The notes below the pieces were generated by a model, which searched no databases, was not told the origin of the DNA, and saw nothing but the letters and a program-made list of their open reading frames with translations. Shown here piece after piece: positions 19,244 through 29,727 of a stretch of 64,000 bases of DNA. How positions within the stretch are numbered: the stretch's first letter is position 1; each line of letters starts with the position of its first letter. Position numbers and translations under genes: made by a program. Origin of the DNA: JALYLC01 sp963743275. GTDB taxonomy: Bacteria; Actinomycetota; Thermoleophilia; Gaiellales; JALYLC01. The stretch lies in assembly GCA_963743275.1 (NCBI GenBank), contig CAVUPB010000010.1, positions 91,821 through 155,820 of the forward strand. Reading direction: 5' to 3'.

Positions 19244-19474
19244 GATCAACCCGCGCCAGGTCGCGAGATCGGCCGTCTCGGCCCCGGCGACCTCGTCGGC
19301 GAGATCGCGCTCCTGCGCAGCGTGCCGCGTACGGCGACCGTGGTGGCGACGAGCGACCTGCGGGTGCTCGCGCTCGACCGCTCCGAGTTCCTCGTCGCTG
19401 CCACCGGCGCGCCGGACGCGCGCGCGGCAGCGCATTCGCTCGTCGACGCGCGGCTGGCGCAGCAGCGCGTCTGA
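19244..19474 (+). pseudogene. C-terminal fragment of a cyclic-nucleotide-binding domain
   Basis: The frame ending at the TGA at 19472 encodes EIGRLGPGDLVGEIALL, then SVPRTATVVATSDLRVLAL and DRSEFL. This is the phosphate-binding cassette (GEIALL...PRTATV) and final strand of a cNMP-binding domain. The frame is closed by a stop at 19241, has no start codon, and the first half of the beta-roll is missing. This looks like the 3' remnant of a larger gene, for instance an MFS transporter or regulator with a C-terminal cNMP domain. It overlaps no convincing gene on the other strand. Confidence 0.55.
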
Positions 19475-19487
19475 TGCAAGCGGCTCG

Positions 19488-21841
19488 CTAGTCCACCTGC
19501 CGTCGCGCGGGCGCGCGTCCCGGCGGCTGGCTCGGGGTGGGGCGGACGACCGCGGGCGGGATCGTCTTCCTCACGTGGGCGTGGGTCGAGACCGTGATGC
19601 TCTCGCCGTGGTGCGTGAACGTGATCGGCGGCCCCTCGAGCAGCGCGTACGTCACATGCCCCGGGGTTGCCTCGACGCTCAGCCGGCTGCCGCGGAGGAC
19701 GAGCCGGAACGCGAGGCGCTCGAGCCGCTCGGGCAGGCGCGGTGCCAGGCTGAGGCTGCCGCCGTGGTCGCGCAGGCCGCCGAATCCGGCGACCGCCGCG
19801 ATCAGCGCGCCCGCCAGCGAACCGATGTGGAGGCCGTCCCGCGTGTTGTGCTCGACGTCGTGGAGGTCGATCAGCGCGGCCTCGCGGAGATAGTCGTACG
19901 CGAGCTCGAGGTGCCCGACCTCGGCCGCGACGACCGCCTGCGTGGCGGCCGAGAGCGAGGAGTCCCTGACCGTGATCGGCTCGTAGTAGGCGAAGTCCCG
20001 CGCCTTCTCCTCGTCGCTGAACGCGTCGCCGAAGATGTGCAGCGCGAGCACGAGATCGGCCTGCTTGACGACCTGCTTGCGGTACAGGTCGAAGTACGGG
20101 AAGTGCAGCAGCAGGGGGTACTGATCGGGCCGCGTGCTGCGCGAAGTCCCAGAGCTGGTGGTTCGTGAAGCCCTCCGACTGCGGATGGACGCCGAGCGCC
20201 GCATCCCACGGGATCACCATGTCGCGGGCCGCATCCCGCCATGCCGCCGCCTCCTCCAGGTCGGCTCCGAACTCGACGGCGTGACGGGGATGCCGCGCCA
20301 CCGCGTCGGCCGCGGCGCGCATGTTGCGCTGCGGCGAGCAGGTTGGTGTAGACGTTGTTGTCGGCGACGGCGCTGTACTCGTCGGGCCCCGTGACGCCGT
20401 CGATGCGGAAGCGCCCCTGCGGGTCGTGATGCCCGAGCGAGCGCCACAGCCGGGCGGTCTCGACGAGCAGCTCGAGGCCGACGTCGAGCTCGAAGGCCTC
20501 GTCGCCGGTCGCCGAGAGGTAGCGGATGACGGCGTCGGCGATGTCGCCGCTGACGTGGAACGCCGCCGTGCCGGCGGGCCAGTACCCCGAGCACTCGTGC
20601 CCGCGGATCGTCCGCCACGGGAAGACGGCGCCGGCGAGGCCGAGCTGCGCGGCGCGCTCGCGCGCGAGGTCGAGCGTGGCGTGGCGCCAGCGCAGCGCGT
20701 GCGCCGCCGCCTGCGGGGCCGTGTACGTGAGCACGGGCAGGACGTAGCGCTCGGTGTCCCAGAACGTGTGGCCGTCGTAGCCGGGGCCGGTGAGGCCCTT
20801 TGCCGGGATTGCGCGCCCCTCGGCGCGGGCGCCGGCCTGGAGCGTGTGGAAGAGCGCGAAGCGCATCGCCTGCTGGAGCTCGGTGTCGCCGTCGATCTCG
20901 ATGTCGGCGCGCTCCCAGAACTCGTCGAGGTAGGCGCGCTGCCCCGCGACGAGACCCTCCCAGCCCGTGTGGCGGGCTTCGGCCAGCGCCCCGACGACCT
21001 CGTCGCGAAGCGCCGGATGCGACCGCCGGCTCGACCATGCGTAGGCGAGGAACTTCACGACGCGGAGGCGCTGCCCGGGTGCGAGATCGGCCGCGATCGT
21101 CACGCGCGCGAGATCGGCCCGGCTCTCGGTGCCGGTGTCCTGCCCGTCGGGCCCCTCGACGAGGTGGTCCATCCCGGCGGCCATCCCGAGCTTGCTCCCG
21201 CGCGTGGAGTGGGAGAGGACGGCGCGCAGCTCGTGGTCGAAGAACCCCTCGGAGACGAGCGGCGACTCCAGCACGGCGGCGGCGCGAGGATCGTCCGAGC
21301 GCGGCGGCGCGGGCTCGTTGGCCACGAGCCCGGACTGCACGACGACGCGCAACGCCCCCTCGAGCGGCTCGACCTCGTAGAGGATGGCGGCGGCCGAGCG
21401 CTGCACGAACGAGACGAGGCGCGTCGAGCGGATCCGCACCGCGGTGCCGGCCGGCGAGCGCCAGTCGACGCTGCGGCGCAGCACGCCCGCGCGCAGGTCG
21501 AGCTCGCGCTCGTGCGCGAGCAGCTCCCCGTAGCGCACGTCGAGCGGCTCGTCGTCGACGAGCAGGCGGATGATCTTCCCGTTCGTGACGTTCACGACCG
21601 TCTGGCCCGACTCCGGGAAGCCGTAGCCGGCCTCGGCGTACGGCAGCGGCCGCAGCTCGTAGAACGAGTTGAGATACGTGCCGGGGAGGCCGAACGGCTC
21701 GCCCTCGTCGAGGTTCCCGCGCAACCCGAGATGGCCGTTCGAGAGGGCGAAGACCGATTCCGCCTGGGCGAGCGCCTCGAGATTGAGCGCTGTCTCGCGC
21801 ACCGACCACGGCTCGACGGCGAAATCGGGATGCGCGATCAC
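19488..21841 (-). CDS. GH65 disaccharide phosphorylase (maltose/trehalose/kojibiose type), frame-broken
   Basis: About 783 residues after bridging two frame changes near 20330 and 20130. The N-terminal beta-sandwich begins HPDFAVEPWSVRETALNLE; the (alpha/alpha)6 barrel contains GYDGHTFWDTE, and DGVTGPDEYS carries the general-acid Glu of family GH65; the jelly-roll C-terminus ends near 19488. The family phosphorolyses alpha-glucosidic disaccharides to beta-glucose 1-phosphate plus glucose. The GTG at 21841 overlaps the stop of the upstream beta-phosphoglucomutase gene (GTGA), indicating translational coupling and a shared pathway. Which disaccharide is used cannot be told by eye. Confidence 0.85.
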
Positions 21842-22593
21842 GCGGGCACCAGCAGCTCGGCCAGATCGGCGACGACGATGTCGGCGCCGTGCTCGCGCAG
21901 CGCGTCCGCCTGGCCGACGCGGTCGACGCCGACGACGAGCCCGAAGTCGCCGGCCCGCCCCGCCGCGACCCCGGCGAGTGCGTCCTCGAACACCGCCGCC
22001 TCGTCCGGCGCCACGCCGACGGTGCGCGCGCCGGCCAGGAACATGTCGGGCGCGGGCTTGCCGCGCAGGTGCTCGCGCGCGGCGACCACGCCGTCGACCC
22101 GCGCCTCGAAGAGGTCGGCGATGCCGGCCGCCGCGAGCACCTCGCGGCAGTTGGCGCTCGCCGAGACGACGGCGCGCCGCAGGCCGGCGCTGCGCACCGC
22201 GTGCACGAATCGCACCGAGCCGGCGTAGGCCTGCACGCCCTGGCGGTGGATGAGCGCCAGCAGCAGGTCGTTCTTGCGGTTGCCGAGGCCCGAGACGGTG
22301 TCGGCGTCCGCCGGGTCGCCGGGCGAGCCCTCCGGAAGCTCGATCCCGCGCGACTCGAGGAACGAGCGGACGCCGTCGGCGCGCTGCTTGCCGTCGATGA
22401 AGTCGCGGTAGTCGTGGCCGGGATCGAACGCCCTGAACGGCGCGCCCGCGCTTGCCGCGCGCGCGTGCAGGAAGTCGTCGAACATCTGCCGCCAGGCCGC
22501 CGCGTGCAGCGCTGCGGTGTCCGTGAGCACCCCGTCGAGATCGAACAGGCAGGCCCGGATCGCGCTCGGCAGGTTCGGGGCAGGCTCGCGCAA
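21838..22593 (-). CDS. Beta-phosphoglucomutase-like HAD phosphatase
   Basis: A 251-residue HAD-superfamily protein. Motif I FDLDGVLTDTA (near residue 17) gives the catalytic Asp pair. SASANCREVL (motif II), RGKPAPDMFL (motif III Lys) and FEDALAGVAAG (motif IV) follow in order. The HAAAWRQMFDDFL cap start and the coupling to GH65 fit beta-phosphoglucomutase, which converts beta-glucose 1-phosphate to glucose 6-phosphate. The start is probably the TTG at 22593, just after a GGGGGA; no ATG is near. Confidence 0.82.
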   Translation of the reverse strand: MREPAPNLPSAIRACLFDLDGVLTDTAALHAAAWRQMFDDFLHARAASAGAPFRAFDPGHDYRDFIDGKQRADGVRSFLESRGIELPEGSPGDPADADTVSGLGNRKNDLLLALIHRQGVQAYAGSVRFVHAVRSAGLRRAVVSASANCREVLAAAGIADLFEARVDGVVAAREHLRGKPAPDMFLAGARTVGVAPDEAAVFEDALAGVAAGRAGDFGLVVGVDRVGQADALREHGADIVVADLAELLVPA

Positions 22594-22821
22594 GTCCCCC
22601 GATCGTAGTCGGCCGCGCCCGCCTGCGATCGCCGGCGCACGCGCGGGCGTAGTTAGCCGCACAGCCGGATGCGGGCGCGCGCCGATGCGCCCCGCGCGCT
22701 CCATCGGGAGAGTGCTCGTGGGCGCGGCGATCTCTGCGATCGCCGGGCAACCACGGCGAGGAGCGTTGTGGCCCTGCTGGTCTCTTCTGGACGTGCGAGC
22801 GTGCGAGCCGGCTCGAGTGCC

Positions 22822-23772
22822 ATGGCCGGCGAGTCCGCGGCTCGGGGCGGCGTCCCGGCACTGGCGATCGACGGGATCTGCCATGCGTTCTCCGGCCGGC
22901 CGGTGCTCGACGACGTCTCGGTCGGCGTCGCGCCGGGCGTGCTGACCGGGCTGCTGGGTCCGAACGGGGCCGGCAAGACCACCCTGATGCGGATCCTGCT
23001 CGGCGTGCTCATCCCGGACCGCGGCGAGGTCCGGTACGGCGGAGGCCCGGTCGAGCAGGAGCACCGGCGCCGCTGGGGGTACATGCCGCAGGAGCGGGGC
23101 CTCTATCCCGCCATGCGAGCCGGTGCCCAGGTCGTCCACTTCGGCAGGTTGCACGGCCTCTCGCGTGGCGCGGCAGAGGACAGCGCGCGTCGCCTGCTCG
23201 ACGAGCTCGGTCTCGGCGACCGCTGGGACGAGCGCACCGACCGGCTCTCCGGCGGCATGCAGCAGCGCCTCCAGCTGGCCACGGCCCTGGTGCACGACCC
23301 GGCGGTGATCGTGCTCGACGAGCCGTTCGCGGGCCTCGATCCGGTGGCCGTCGCGAGCCTCTCGGAGACCCTGCAGGCGCGGGCGCGCGAGGGCCGCATC
23401 GTGCTCTTCTCCAGCCACCAGCTCGATCTGGTGCAGGATCTGTGCGAGGAGATCGCGATGATCGACCTCGGGCGCCTGGTGCTGCGCGGAAACGTGGCCG
23501 CGCTGCGCGCCTCGTCCGGCCGCCGGCAGCTCCGGCTCAAGCTCGCGGCGCCCGACCGGACATGGTTGCTGCGGTTCCCGGGGGTCGCGGTCGTGGCCGA
23601 CAGCGCCGACGAGCTGCGCCTCACGGTGCCGCCCGGCACGGAGCCTCTCGACGTCCTCGATGCCGCACGCGCAGCGGGCCGCGTCGTCGACTTCGGGCTC
23701 GACCTGCCGACCCTGTCGCAGCTGTTCCTGCACGCGGCCGAACGCCCGCTCGAGCCGGGAGGGCGGCCATGA
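22822..23772 (+). CDS. ABC transporter ATP-binding protein
   Basis: A 316-residue ABC ATPase. Walker A GPNGAGKTT (near residue 43), Q-loop MPQERGLYP, signature LSGGMQQRLQLA, Walker B VIVLDEPFAGLD and switch His SSHQLD are all intact. The C-terminal 80-residue extension is typical of drug or sodium (NatA-like) exporters. It overlaps the permease gene by ATGA. The ATG at 22822 is favoured over upstream in-frame starts because the domain follows within 15 residues. Confidence 0.88.
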   Translation: MAGESAARGGVPALAIDGICHAFSGRPVLDDVSVGVAPGVLTGLLGPNGAGKTTLMRILLGVLIPDRGEVRYGGGPVEQEHRRRWGYMPQERGLYPAMRAGAQVVHFGRLHGLSRGAAEDSARRLLDELGLGDRWDERTDRLSGGMQQRLQLATALVHDPAVIVLDEPFAGLDPVAVASLSETLQARAREGRIVLFSSHQLDLVQDLCEEIAMIDLGRLVLRGNVAALRASSGRRQLRLKLAAPDRTWLLRFPGVAVVADSADELRLTVPPGTEPLDVLDAARAAGRVVDFGLDLPTLSQLFLHAAERPLEPGGRP

Positions 23773-24953
23773 GCGGCTCGTGGTGGCAGGGCGTGCGGCT
23801 GGTCGCCGAGCGCAACGTGATCGAGAACCTGCGCTCCCGCACGTTCAAGGTCGTCACCGGCCTGCTGCTGGTGCTCGCCGTGGCCGCGGTCACGGTGCCG
23901 CACTTCATCGACCAGGGCACGACGACCTACTCGCTCGCGACGGTCGGGAAGGTGGAGCCCGCCCTCGGCGCAGCGCTCGACGCAGCGGGCCGGTCGGCCG
24001 ATTTCAAGGTCCGGTACACGGCCGTCGCCGACCGGGCGGCGGCGCGGCAGGCCGTGCACGACGGCGACGTGACCGCCGCTCTCGCGGGACGGACGCTGTT
24101 CGCCTCGGCCCACGCGAACACCGCGTTCCCGCTCGCCGTGGCGCAGGCGGTCGTCGCTCGCGAGATCACCAGCCGGATGGCCGCGATGGGCCTCACGTCC
24201 GGCCAGGTCGCCGAGCTGCAGCGGGTGCAACCGCCGCGGCAGGTGGCCGTGGGCCGCGTTCAGGACGAGGACAGGGCCTTCGTCGGCTTCGCGGTCGGAG
24301 TCGTCCTGTTCATGGCTCTGACGATCGCCGGCACCGCCATCGGCACGGCCGTCGCAATGGAGAAGTCGACGCGCATCTCGGAGGTGCTGCTGGCGGTGCT
24401 CCGTCCCAGCCAGCCGCTCGTGGGCACCGTGCTGGCGGTCGGGATGACCACGCTCGTCCAGTTGCTGGTGCTGGCGGTGCCGATCGCGGTCGCCGCGGGC
24501 GTGAGCGGCGCAGGCCTGCCGGCGGGCGCCGCCGGCGACATCGCCATCGCGGTGGTGTGGTTCGTTCTCGGCTTCGGCCTCTACGCGTTCGCCTTCGCGG
24601 CGGCCGCGGCCCTGGTCGACAAGGTCACCGAGGTGAGCGCGGCGATCCAGCCGGTCACCTACACGCTGATCGCGTCCTACCTCGCGGGGGTCTTCGTCGT
24701 GAGCGGCGACCCGCACGGCGGCTGGAGCGTCGCGGCATCGCTCTTCCCGTTCAGCGCACCCCTGGCGATGCCGATCCGCTGGGCCTCCGGCGACGTCCCG
24801 GTCTACCAGTTGCTGCTCGCGATGGCGCTGACCGCGATCACCGCCGTGCTCCTCGTCGCCGTCGCGTCCTCCATCTACCGGCGCGCCCTGCTCATCACCG
24901 GGCGCAGGGTACGGCTGCGCGAGGTCGTCGGGCTGAGGGCGGCCGGGGCATGA
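23769..24953 (+). CDS. ABC-2 type transporter permease (NatB-like)
   Basis: A 394-residue permease with one N-terminal TM helix (FKVVTGLLLVLAVAAVTV), a large extracytoplasmic domain to about residue 165, then five or six TM helices. The SxxxEVLLAVLRPSQPLVG loop between TM helices is characteristic of ABC-2 exporters of the NatB type. Start and stop overlap both neighbours by ATGA, so the ATPase, this permease and the following hydrolase form a coupled operon. Confidence 0.85.
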   Translation: MSGSWWQGVRLVAERNVIENLRSRTFKVVTGLLLVLAVAAVTVPHFIDQGTTTYSLATVGKVEPALGAALDAAGRSADFKVRYTAVADRAAARQAVHDGDVTAALAGRTLFASAHANTAFPLAVAQAVVAREITSRMAAMGLTSGQVAELQRVQPPRQVAVGRVQDEDRAFVGFAVGVVLFMALTIAGTAIGTAVAMEKSTRISEVLLAVLRPSQPLVGTVLAVGMTTLVQLLVLAVPIAVAAGVSGAGLPAGAAGDIAIAVVWFVLGFGLYAFAFAAAAALVDKVTEVSAAIQPVTYTLIASYLAGVFVVSGDPHGGWSVAASLFPFSAPLAMPIRWASGDVPVYQLLLAMALTAITAVLLVAVASSIYRRALLITGRRVRLREVVGLRAAGA

Positions 24954-26419
24954 GCCTGCGGCGCACGCGGCCGTGGGTACCCGCTCTGGCGCGGCTCGTC
25001 GCTGCGCCGCTCGCGCTGATCGCGTTGATGTCCGCGGGCGTGCCTCGGCCCGGCGCGCAGGCTCTCGCAGCCGCGCCGGCGATCGCGCTCCACCCGTGCA
25101 TGATCACCGCGTACACCCCCGCCAGGTGCGGGACGCTGCTCGTCGACGAGAACCCGGGCGACCTCGGCGGCAAGCGGATCCCGATCAAGGTCGCCGTCGT
25201 GAAGGCCGCGAGCGGGAAGGCCAAGCCCGATCCGGTGTTCTGGTTCGCCGGCTGGGGGAGCGCCGGCGTCAGCGACGATGCGCCCAACGTCATCTCCGCG
25301 CTCGTCTCGATCAACCAGGATCGGGACATCGTCTTCATCGACCAGCGCGGTACGGGAAGCTCACGGCTCGCATGCCGGCTTCCCGACCAGCGCAAGCTGC
25401 TCGGCCCCGGGGCGTTCGCCCTCGTCACCGCGGCGGCCCGCACGTGCGCCGCCCGGATCGGTCCCAACCTCCGCTACTACACGACCGCGGTGGCCGTCGA
25501 CGACTTCGACAAGGTGCGAGCCGCGCTCGGGTACGACAAGATCGACATCTACGGCGGCTCCTACGGCGTGACCTCGGGGCAGGTCTACCTGCTGCGCCAC
25601 GGAGAGCACGTGAGGACGGCGGTGTTCGACAGCGGCTCGCTGCTCGACGTCCGCATCTTCGAGCGCGCGGGGCCCAATGCGCAACGCGCCCTCGACCTGC
25701 TGCTCGCGCGCTGCGACGCCGACAGCGCCTGCCACGCGGCCTTCCCGGACGTCCGCCGCGAGTTGGCGCGCGTCACGGCGCGCATCGCGCGCGGCCCGGT
25801 CGCGATTCCCGGAAGCTCGGTCGCGCTGACGCCGCTGACATTCGCCTCCGCGCTCGGCGACCTGATCGCCTACACGCCGGGAAAGGCCGTCGTCCCGCGC
25901 TTGATCCATCTCGTCGCGACGGGCCGGCTCGCCCGCGCCGCGGCTCTCGTCCCGCCCGCCCAGCCCGGCGGCGGGAACGAGGAGCTCGCCTACCAGATGC
26001 TCATCCAGTGCAACGAGCCGTGGGCCTCGTGGCGGCCCGCCGAGGTGAATCGCCTCACCGCGGGCACCTTCCGGCGCCCGGTCGACCTCTGGAACGCAGG
26101 TCTCGTCGGCGCGGCCTGCAAGGCCTTCCCGAAGGTCAAGGTTCCGGCCGCCATCGGCGAGCGCGTCCACTCGAACGTCCCGATCCTGTTCCTCAGCGGC
26201 AACGAGGACGCAGCCGATCCGCCGGCCAACATCGCCAATGCCGGGCGCGAGCTGCCGAACAGCCGCACCGTCGTGTTCGCGGCCGCGGGTCACGGCCAGC
26301 TCGGGCTGCCATGCGCGCAGATCCTGATCGGCGCGTTCTTCGAGCGCGGATCCGCTCGCGGCCTCGCCACGGGCTGCGCGCGCACCGCGGCGCTCCGGCC
26401 GTTCGACGTCGCACCGTGA
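24950..26419 (+). CDS. Secreted alpha/beta-hydrolase (TAP-like peptidase family)
   Basis: A 489-residue exported hydrolase. The signal peptide covers about residues 1-40. The fold includes the oxyanion region DQRGTG, nucleophile elbow YGGSYG (near residue 205), catalytic Asp in GNEDAADP and His in AAGHGQL near the C-terminus, the layout of the Streptomyces tripeptidyl aminopeptidase (TAP) and proline iminopeptidase group. Coupling to an exporter suggests action on the exported molecule or on peptides outside the cell (inference). Confidence 0.8.
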   Translation: MSLRRTRPWVPALARLVAAPLALIALMSAGVPRPGAQALAAAPAIALHPCMITAYTPARCGTLLVDENPGDLGGKRIPIKVAVVKAASGKAKPDPVFWFAGWGSAGVSDDAPNVISALVSINQDRDIVFIDQRGTGSSRLACRLPDQRKLLGPGAFALVTAAARTCAARIGPNLRYYTTAVAVDDFDKVRAALGYDKIDIYGGSYGVTSGQVYLLRHGEHVRTAVFDSGSLLDVRIFERAGPNAQRALDLLLARCDADSACHAAFPDVRRELARVTARIARGPVAIPGSSVALTPLTFASALGDLIAYTPGKAVVPRLIHLVATGRLARAAALVPPAQPGGGNEELAYQMLIQCNEPWASWRPAEVNRLTAGTFRRPVDLWNAGLVGAACKAFPKVKVPAAIGERVHSNVPILFLSGNEDAADPPANIANAGRELPNSRTVVFAAAGHGQLGLPCAQILIGAFFERGSARGLATGCARTAALRPFDVAP

Positions 26420-26520
26420 CATCGTGATGTGCGAGGACGGCGGCGCGTGACGATCGCTGCTTGACTCCGCCGGCCGCGGCGGAGAACCTACGTCGCTCTG
26501 ACGGCTGACGGGAGTGCGCG

Positions 26521-27525
26521 ATGGAACGGCTGCGAATCGGCGTGATCGGTCTCGGCTGGTTCGGCGAGATCCACTGTGAGACGATCGTCGGCGTCCCCAA
26601 CCTGGAGCTCGCCGCGCTGTGCACGCGCACGCCCGAGCGGCTGGCGGCGATGGGCGCGAAGTTCGGCGTGGCCAAGACCTATCGCGACTATCACGAGCTG
26701 CTCGCCGACCCCGAGATCGACGCCGTCTCGGTGGTGACGATGTGGGATCAGCACACCGAGCCCGCGATCGCCGCGCTCGAGGCCGGCAAGCACGTCTTCC
26801 TGGAGAAGCCGATGGCCTCCACCGTGGCCGACTGCGAGGCGATCCTCGCAGCGGCCGCCAAGGCGGAGGGCATCCTCCTCGTCGGTCACATCTGCCGCTT
26901 CAACCCGCGCTACCGGATGGCCAAGCAGGCGATCGAGAAGGGCACGATCGGGCGCATCGTCTCGCTCAGCTCGCGCCGCAACATCCCCGCGGCGTGGACG
27001 CCCGAGATCCTCAACAAGATCGGGCCGATCGTCGGCGACGCGATCCACGACACCGATCTGATGCTCTGGTTCACCGGCGACCGCATCGTCAGCGCCTACG
27101 CGCAGACGGTCGACGTGCGCGGTCTCGAGAACCCCGACATCGGCCAGACGATGTACCGCTTCGCGGGCGGCGCGACGGCCACGCTCGAGACCGTCTGGTG
27201 CATGCCGGAGCGCACGCCGTTCGACATCGACGAGCGCATGACGATCATCGGCACGGAGGGGTTCCTGCACGTCCAGGACACGTTCCCGAACCTCGGGATC
27301 GTCTCGCCCGACGGGTTCCACAGCCCGGACACGACCTACTGGCCGGAGTTCGACGGCGTCCGCGGCGGCGCCCTGCGCGAGGAGTTCGCGTACTTCGCGC
27401 GCTGCGCGCTCGACGGCACGCAGCCCCGGATCGGCCGTCCTGAGGACGCCATGGCTGCGCTCGCCGCGACGCTGGCCGCCGAGGAGTCGGCGCGCACGGG
27501 CGAGGTCGTGCGCCTCGCTCCCTAG
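26521..27525 (+). CDS. Gfo/Idh/MocA family oxidoreductase
   Basis: A 334-residue NAD(P)-dependent oxidoreductase. The Rossmann start RIGVIGLGWFGEIH, the FLEKPMAST motif with the family Lys (near residue 97), and the GDAIHDTDLMLW segment with the conserved His-Asp are present. Members oxidise or reduce sugars, inositols and related polyols. It sits next to the GH4/GH38 carbohydrate locus but converges on it, so a role in the same sugar pathway is an inference. Confidence 0.87.
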   Translation: MERLRIGVIGLGWFGEIHCETIVGVPNLELAALCTRTPERLAAMGAKFGVAKTYRDYHELLADPEIDAVSVVTMWDQHTEPAIAALEAGKHVFLEKPMASTVADCEAILAAAAKAEGILLVGHICRFNPRYRMAKQAIEKGTIGRIVSLSSRRNIPAAWTPEILNKIGPIVGDAIHDTDLMLWFTGDRIVSAYAQTVDVRGLENPDIGQTMYRFAGGATATLETVWCMPERTPFDIDERMTIIGTEGFLHVQDTFPNLGIVSPDGFHSPDTTYWPEFDGVRGGALREEFAYFARCALDGTQPRIGRPEDAMAALAATLAAEESARTGEVVRLAP

Positions 27526-27532
27526 GCGGGAC

Positions 27533-28340
27533 TCAGGCGAAGAGCAGCGAGTCGAGGCCGCGCACGAGGCCGCTGAAGCCCTGGACGCGCCGGGCGGCGA
27601 GCAGCGTGCCCTCCACGAAGATGGACGGGTCGCCCTGCTCCTCGTGGCGGATCGTCAGCCGCTCGCCCGGTGCCCCGAAGACGACCTCGACGGATGCGCC
27701 TCCGCCGGGCAGCCGCAGCGAATGCACCGGCACTCCTGAAATCGCCGCTCCCCGCGCCTCGGGCGGGCCGATCAGCGCGATCGCGGCCTCGCCGGGCAGA
27801 GGCCCGCGCTCGTGCGCGAGCAGCTCGGCGAGCTCGCGCGCGGTGCCGCTCGGCACGTCGGGCTTGGCGGGCCCGTTCGCCTCGATGATCTCGAAGCGGG
27901 AGACGTGGCGCGCCGCGATCTTCGCGAGGTGCTGGAGCAGGGCGGCGGTGAGCGAGAAGTTGCCGCTCGCGACGCCGACGCCGGCGGCGCGCGCGGCGTC
28001 GTCGATCGCGCGCGAAGTCGTCGTCGAAGAGCCCGCTCGTGCCGATCACGACCGGGATGCGGCGCTCGAGCGCGAGCGCGACGTGGCTGCGGACGACCGT
28101 CGGATGCGTGTAGTCGACGAGCACGTCGGGCGCGCGGTCGAGGGCGCGTCCGAGATCGCTCTCGAGCGCGACGCCGAGGTGGCCGATGCCGAGCTCCTCG
28201 CCGGCGTCGCCGCCGGTCGCGCGGCGCGAGACCGCCGAGTGCAGGTCGAGGTCGCCCGCGGCGGCGATTGCGGCCACGAGGGCGCTCCCGACGCCGCCGA
28301 GAGCGCCGCAGACGCAGACCTTGAGGGGATCGGGGGCGAT
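27533..28340 (-). CDS. DapB-like dihydrodipicolinate reductase, frame-broken
   Basis: About 268 residues with one frame change near 28010. The N-terminus VCGALGGVGSAL is a nucleotide-binding loop and VDYTHPTVVRSHV plus VIGTSGL match the DapB core; downstream ANGPAKPDVPSGTAREL keeps the catalytic Lys and the substrate-binding SGTA. The usual HHxxK histidines are replaced, so the substrate may differ from hydroxy-tetrahydrodipicolinate. No ATG/GTG/TTG lies in frame after the preceding gene, so the start is unresolved. It is last in a leftward operon with amine oxidase, SDR and GH4 genes. Confidence 0.68.
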
Positions 28341-28363
28341 TGCTCGAGCTCCGTCTCGGCGCT

Positions 28364-29704
28364 CTAGCGGAAGAAGAGCGGGAGGTGGGCCCGGTTGGCC
28401 TCGAGCATCTCGTCGAGCAGTGCCTGGGTCTGGTCGAGATCGAGGCGCGCCTGCGTCGTCGGATCGAGCAGGAAGGCGTGCAAGGCGGCCTTGCGGTCGC
28501 CCGAGAGCGCGGCCTTCACGACGTGCTGCTGGAACGACACGTAGTGGCGGAGGTGGGCGGCGAGCGCCTCCGGCAGCGGACCCGCGTGGATGGGACGGAC
28601 GCCGTAGGCGTTGATCTGCGCGTTGACCTCGACGATCGCGTCGGCGGGCAGGTTCGGGATCGCGCCGTTGTTCGGTGCGATGACGACCCGCGTGATGTTG
28701 CCGTTGCGCACGATCGCCTCGATCGACGTCGATGACCTCGATGCCCTCGTCCTCGTCGCCGACCGGCAGGTCGGCGAGCGTGACCGGGTCGGCGCCGGGC
28801 GCCGTCCAGGTCGCGGCGAGCGCCTCCAATCCCGCCACGCGCGCACGCTCGTAGTCCATGTCGTGCGTCGTGATGTCGTAGCGCATCTTCACGCCCTGGA
28901 CCGTGCCCGAGTAGCGGCTCCTCGAGCCGCTGCATCTGCGGGAAGAACTCCGATCCAGTGCTCCCAGCAGTAGGGCAGCACGCCGTAGGTCTCGAGCGCC
29001 CATTTGACGATCGGCTGGGTCGCGTTCTTGCGCACGAGCGGCATGGCGTCGGTGCCGTCGACCAGCCGCAGCGACTGGATCGACGCGCAGTGGTTGATGC
29101 CCGCGACCACCGGGGGCATCGCGATCTGCTCGGGCTTGACGCCCGCCTGGCGTGCCAGCCACTCGGGGCTGCTCGCGTGCGCGGCGCAGGAGCAGAGCCC
29201 GAACGACTTGACGCTCGGCGCGGCCGTCCGCATCGCCAGCGCCTCGATCGGGGCGGGGTTCGTGTAGTTGAAGATGTACGCGATCGCGCGCGACCTCGGC
29301 CGCATTGCGGGCGACCTGCGCGAGCGCGGGCGCGTTGCGGAACGCGCGCATGATCCCGCCCGGCCCGAGCGAGTCGCCGATCGTGCATGACGACGCCGTA
29401 GCGGCCGGGGATCTCGAGGTCGTCGGCCCAGGCGTCCATGCCGCCCTCGGCGATCGCGGCGATCACGAAGTCGGCATCGACGAGGGCCTCGCGCTGATCG
29501 AGCGTGCTCGTGACGCGGATGTCGCTGCCCTCGCTCGCGATCAGCTTGTCGGCGAGCGCCTGCATGACACCGAGGCGGCCCTCGTCGATGTCCATGAGCG
29601 AGACCCGCGCGGCCTCGAGCGCCTCCGACTGCATGAGGCGGCGGATCAGGACCGGCACGAAGCTGCTCGAGCCCCCCGCCGATGATCGTGACCTTGGGTC
29701 CCAT
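28364..29704 (-). CDS. GH4 family alpha-glucosidase/galactosidase-like enzyme, frame-broken
   Basis: About 445 residues once six frame changes (near 29665, 29385, 29290, 28960, 28930, 28735) are bridged. MGPKVTIIGGG is the NAD-binding loop, NYTNPAPI matches the GH4 NxTNP substrate and cofactor motif, and GLCSCAAH plus AGINHCAS supply the Mn-binding Cys and His. GH4 enzymes cleave glycosides by an NAD- and Mn-dependent redox elimination. Starts 23 bases after the SDR stop in the same operon. Anomer and sugar specificity cannot be assigned by eye. Confidence 0.72.
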
Positions 29705-29727
29705 CGAATAGCCCGCGCTTTCCTGTG

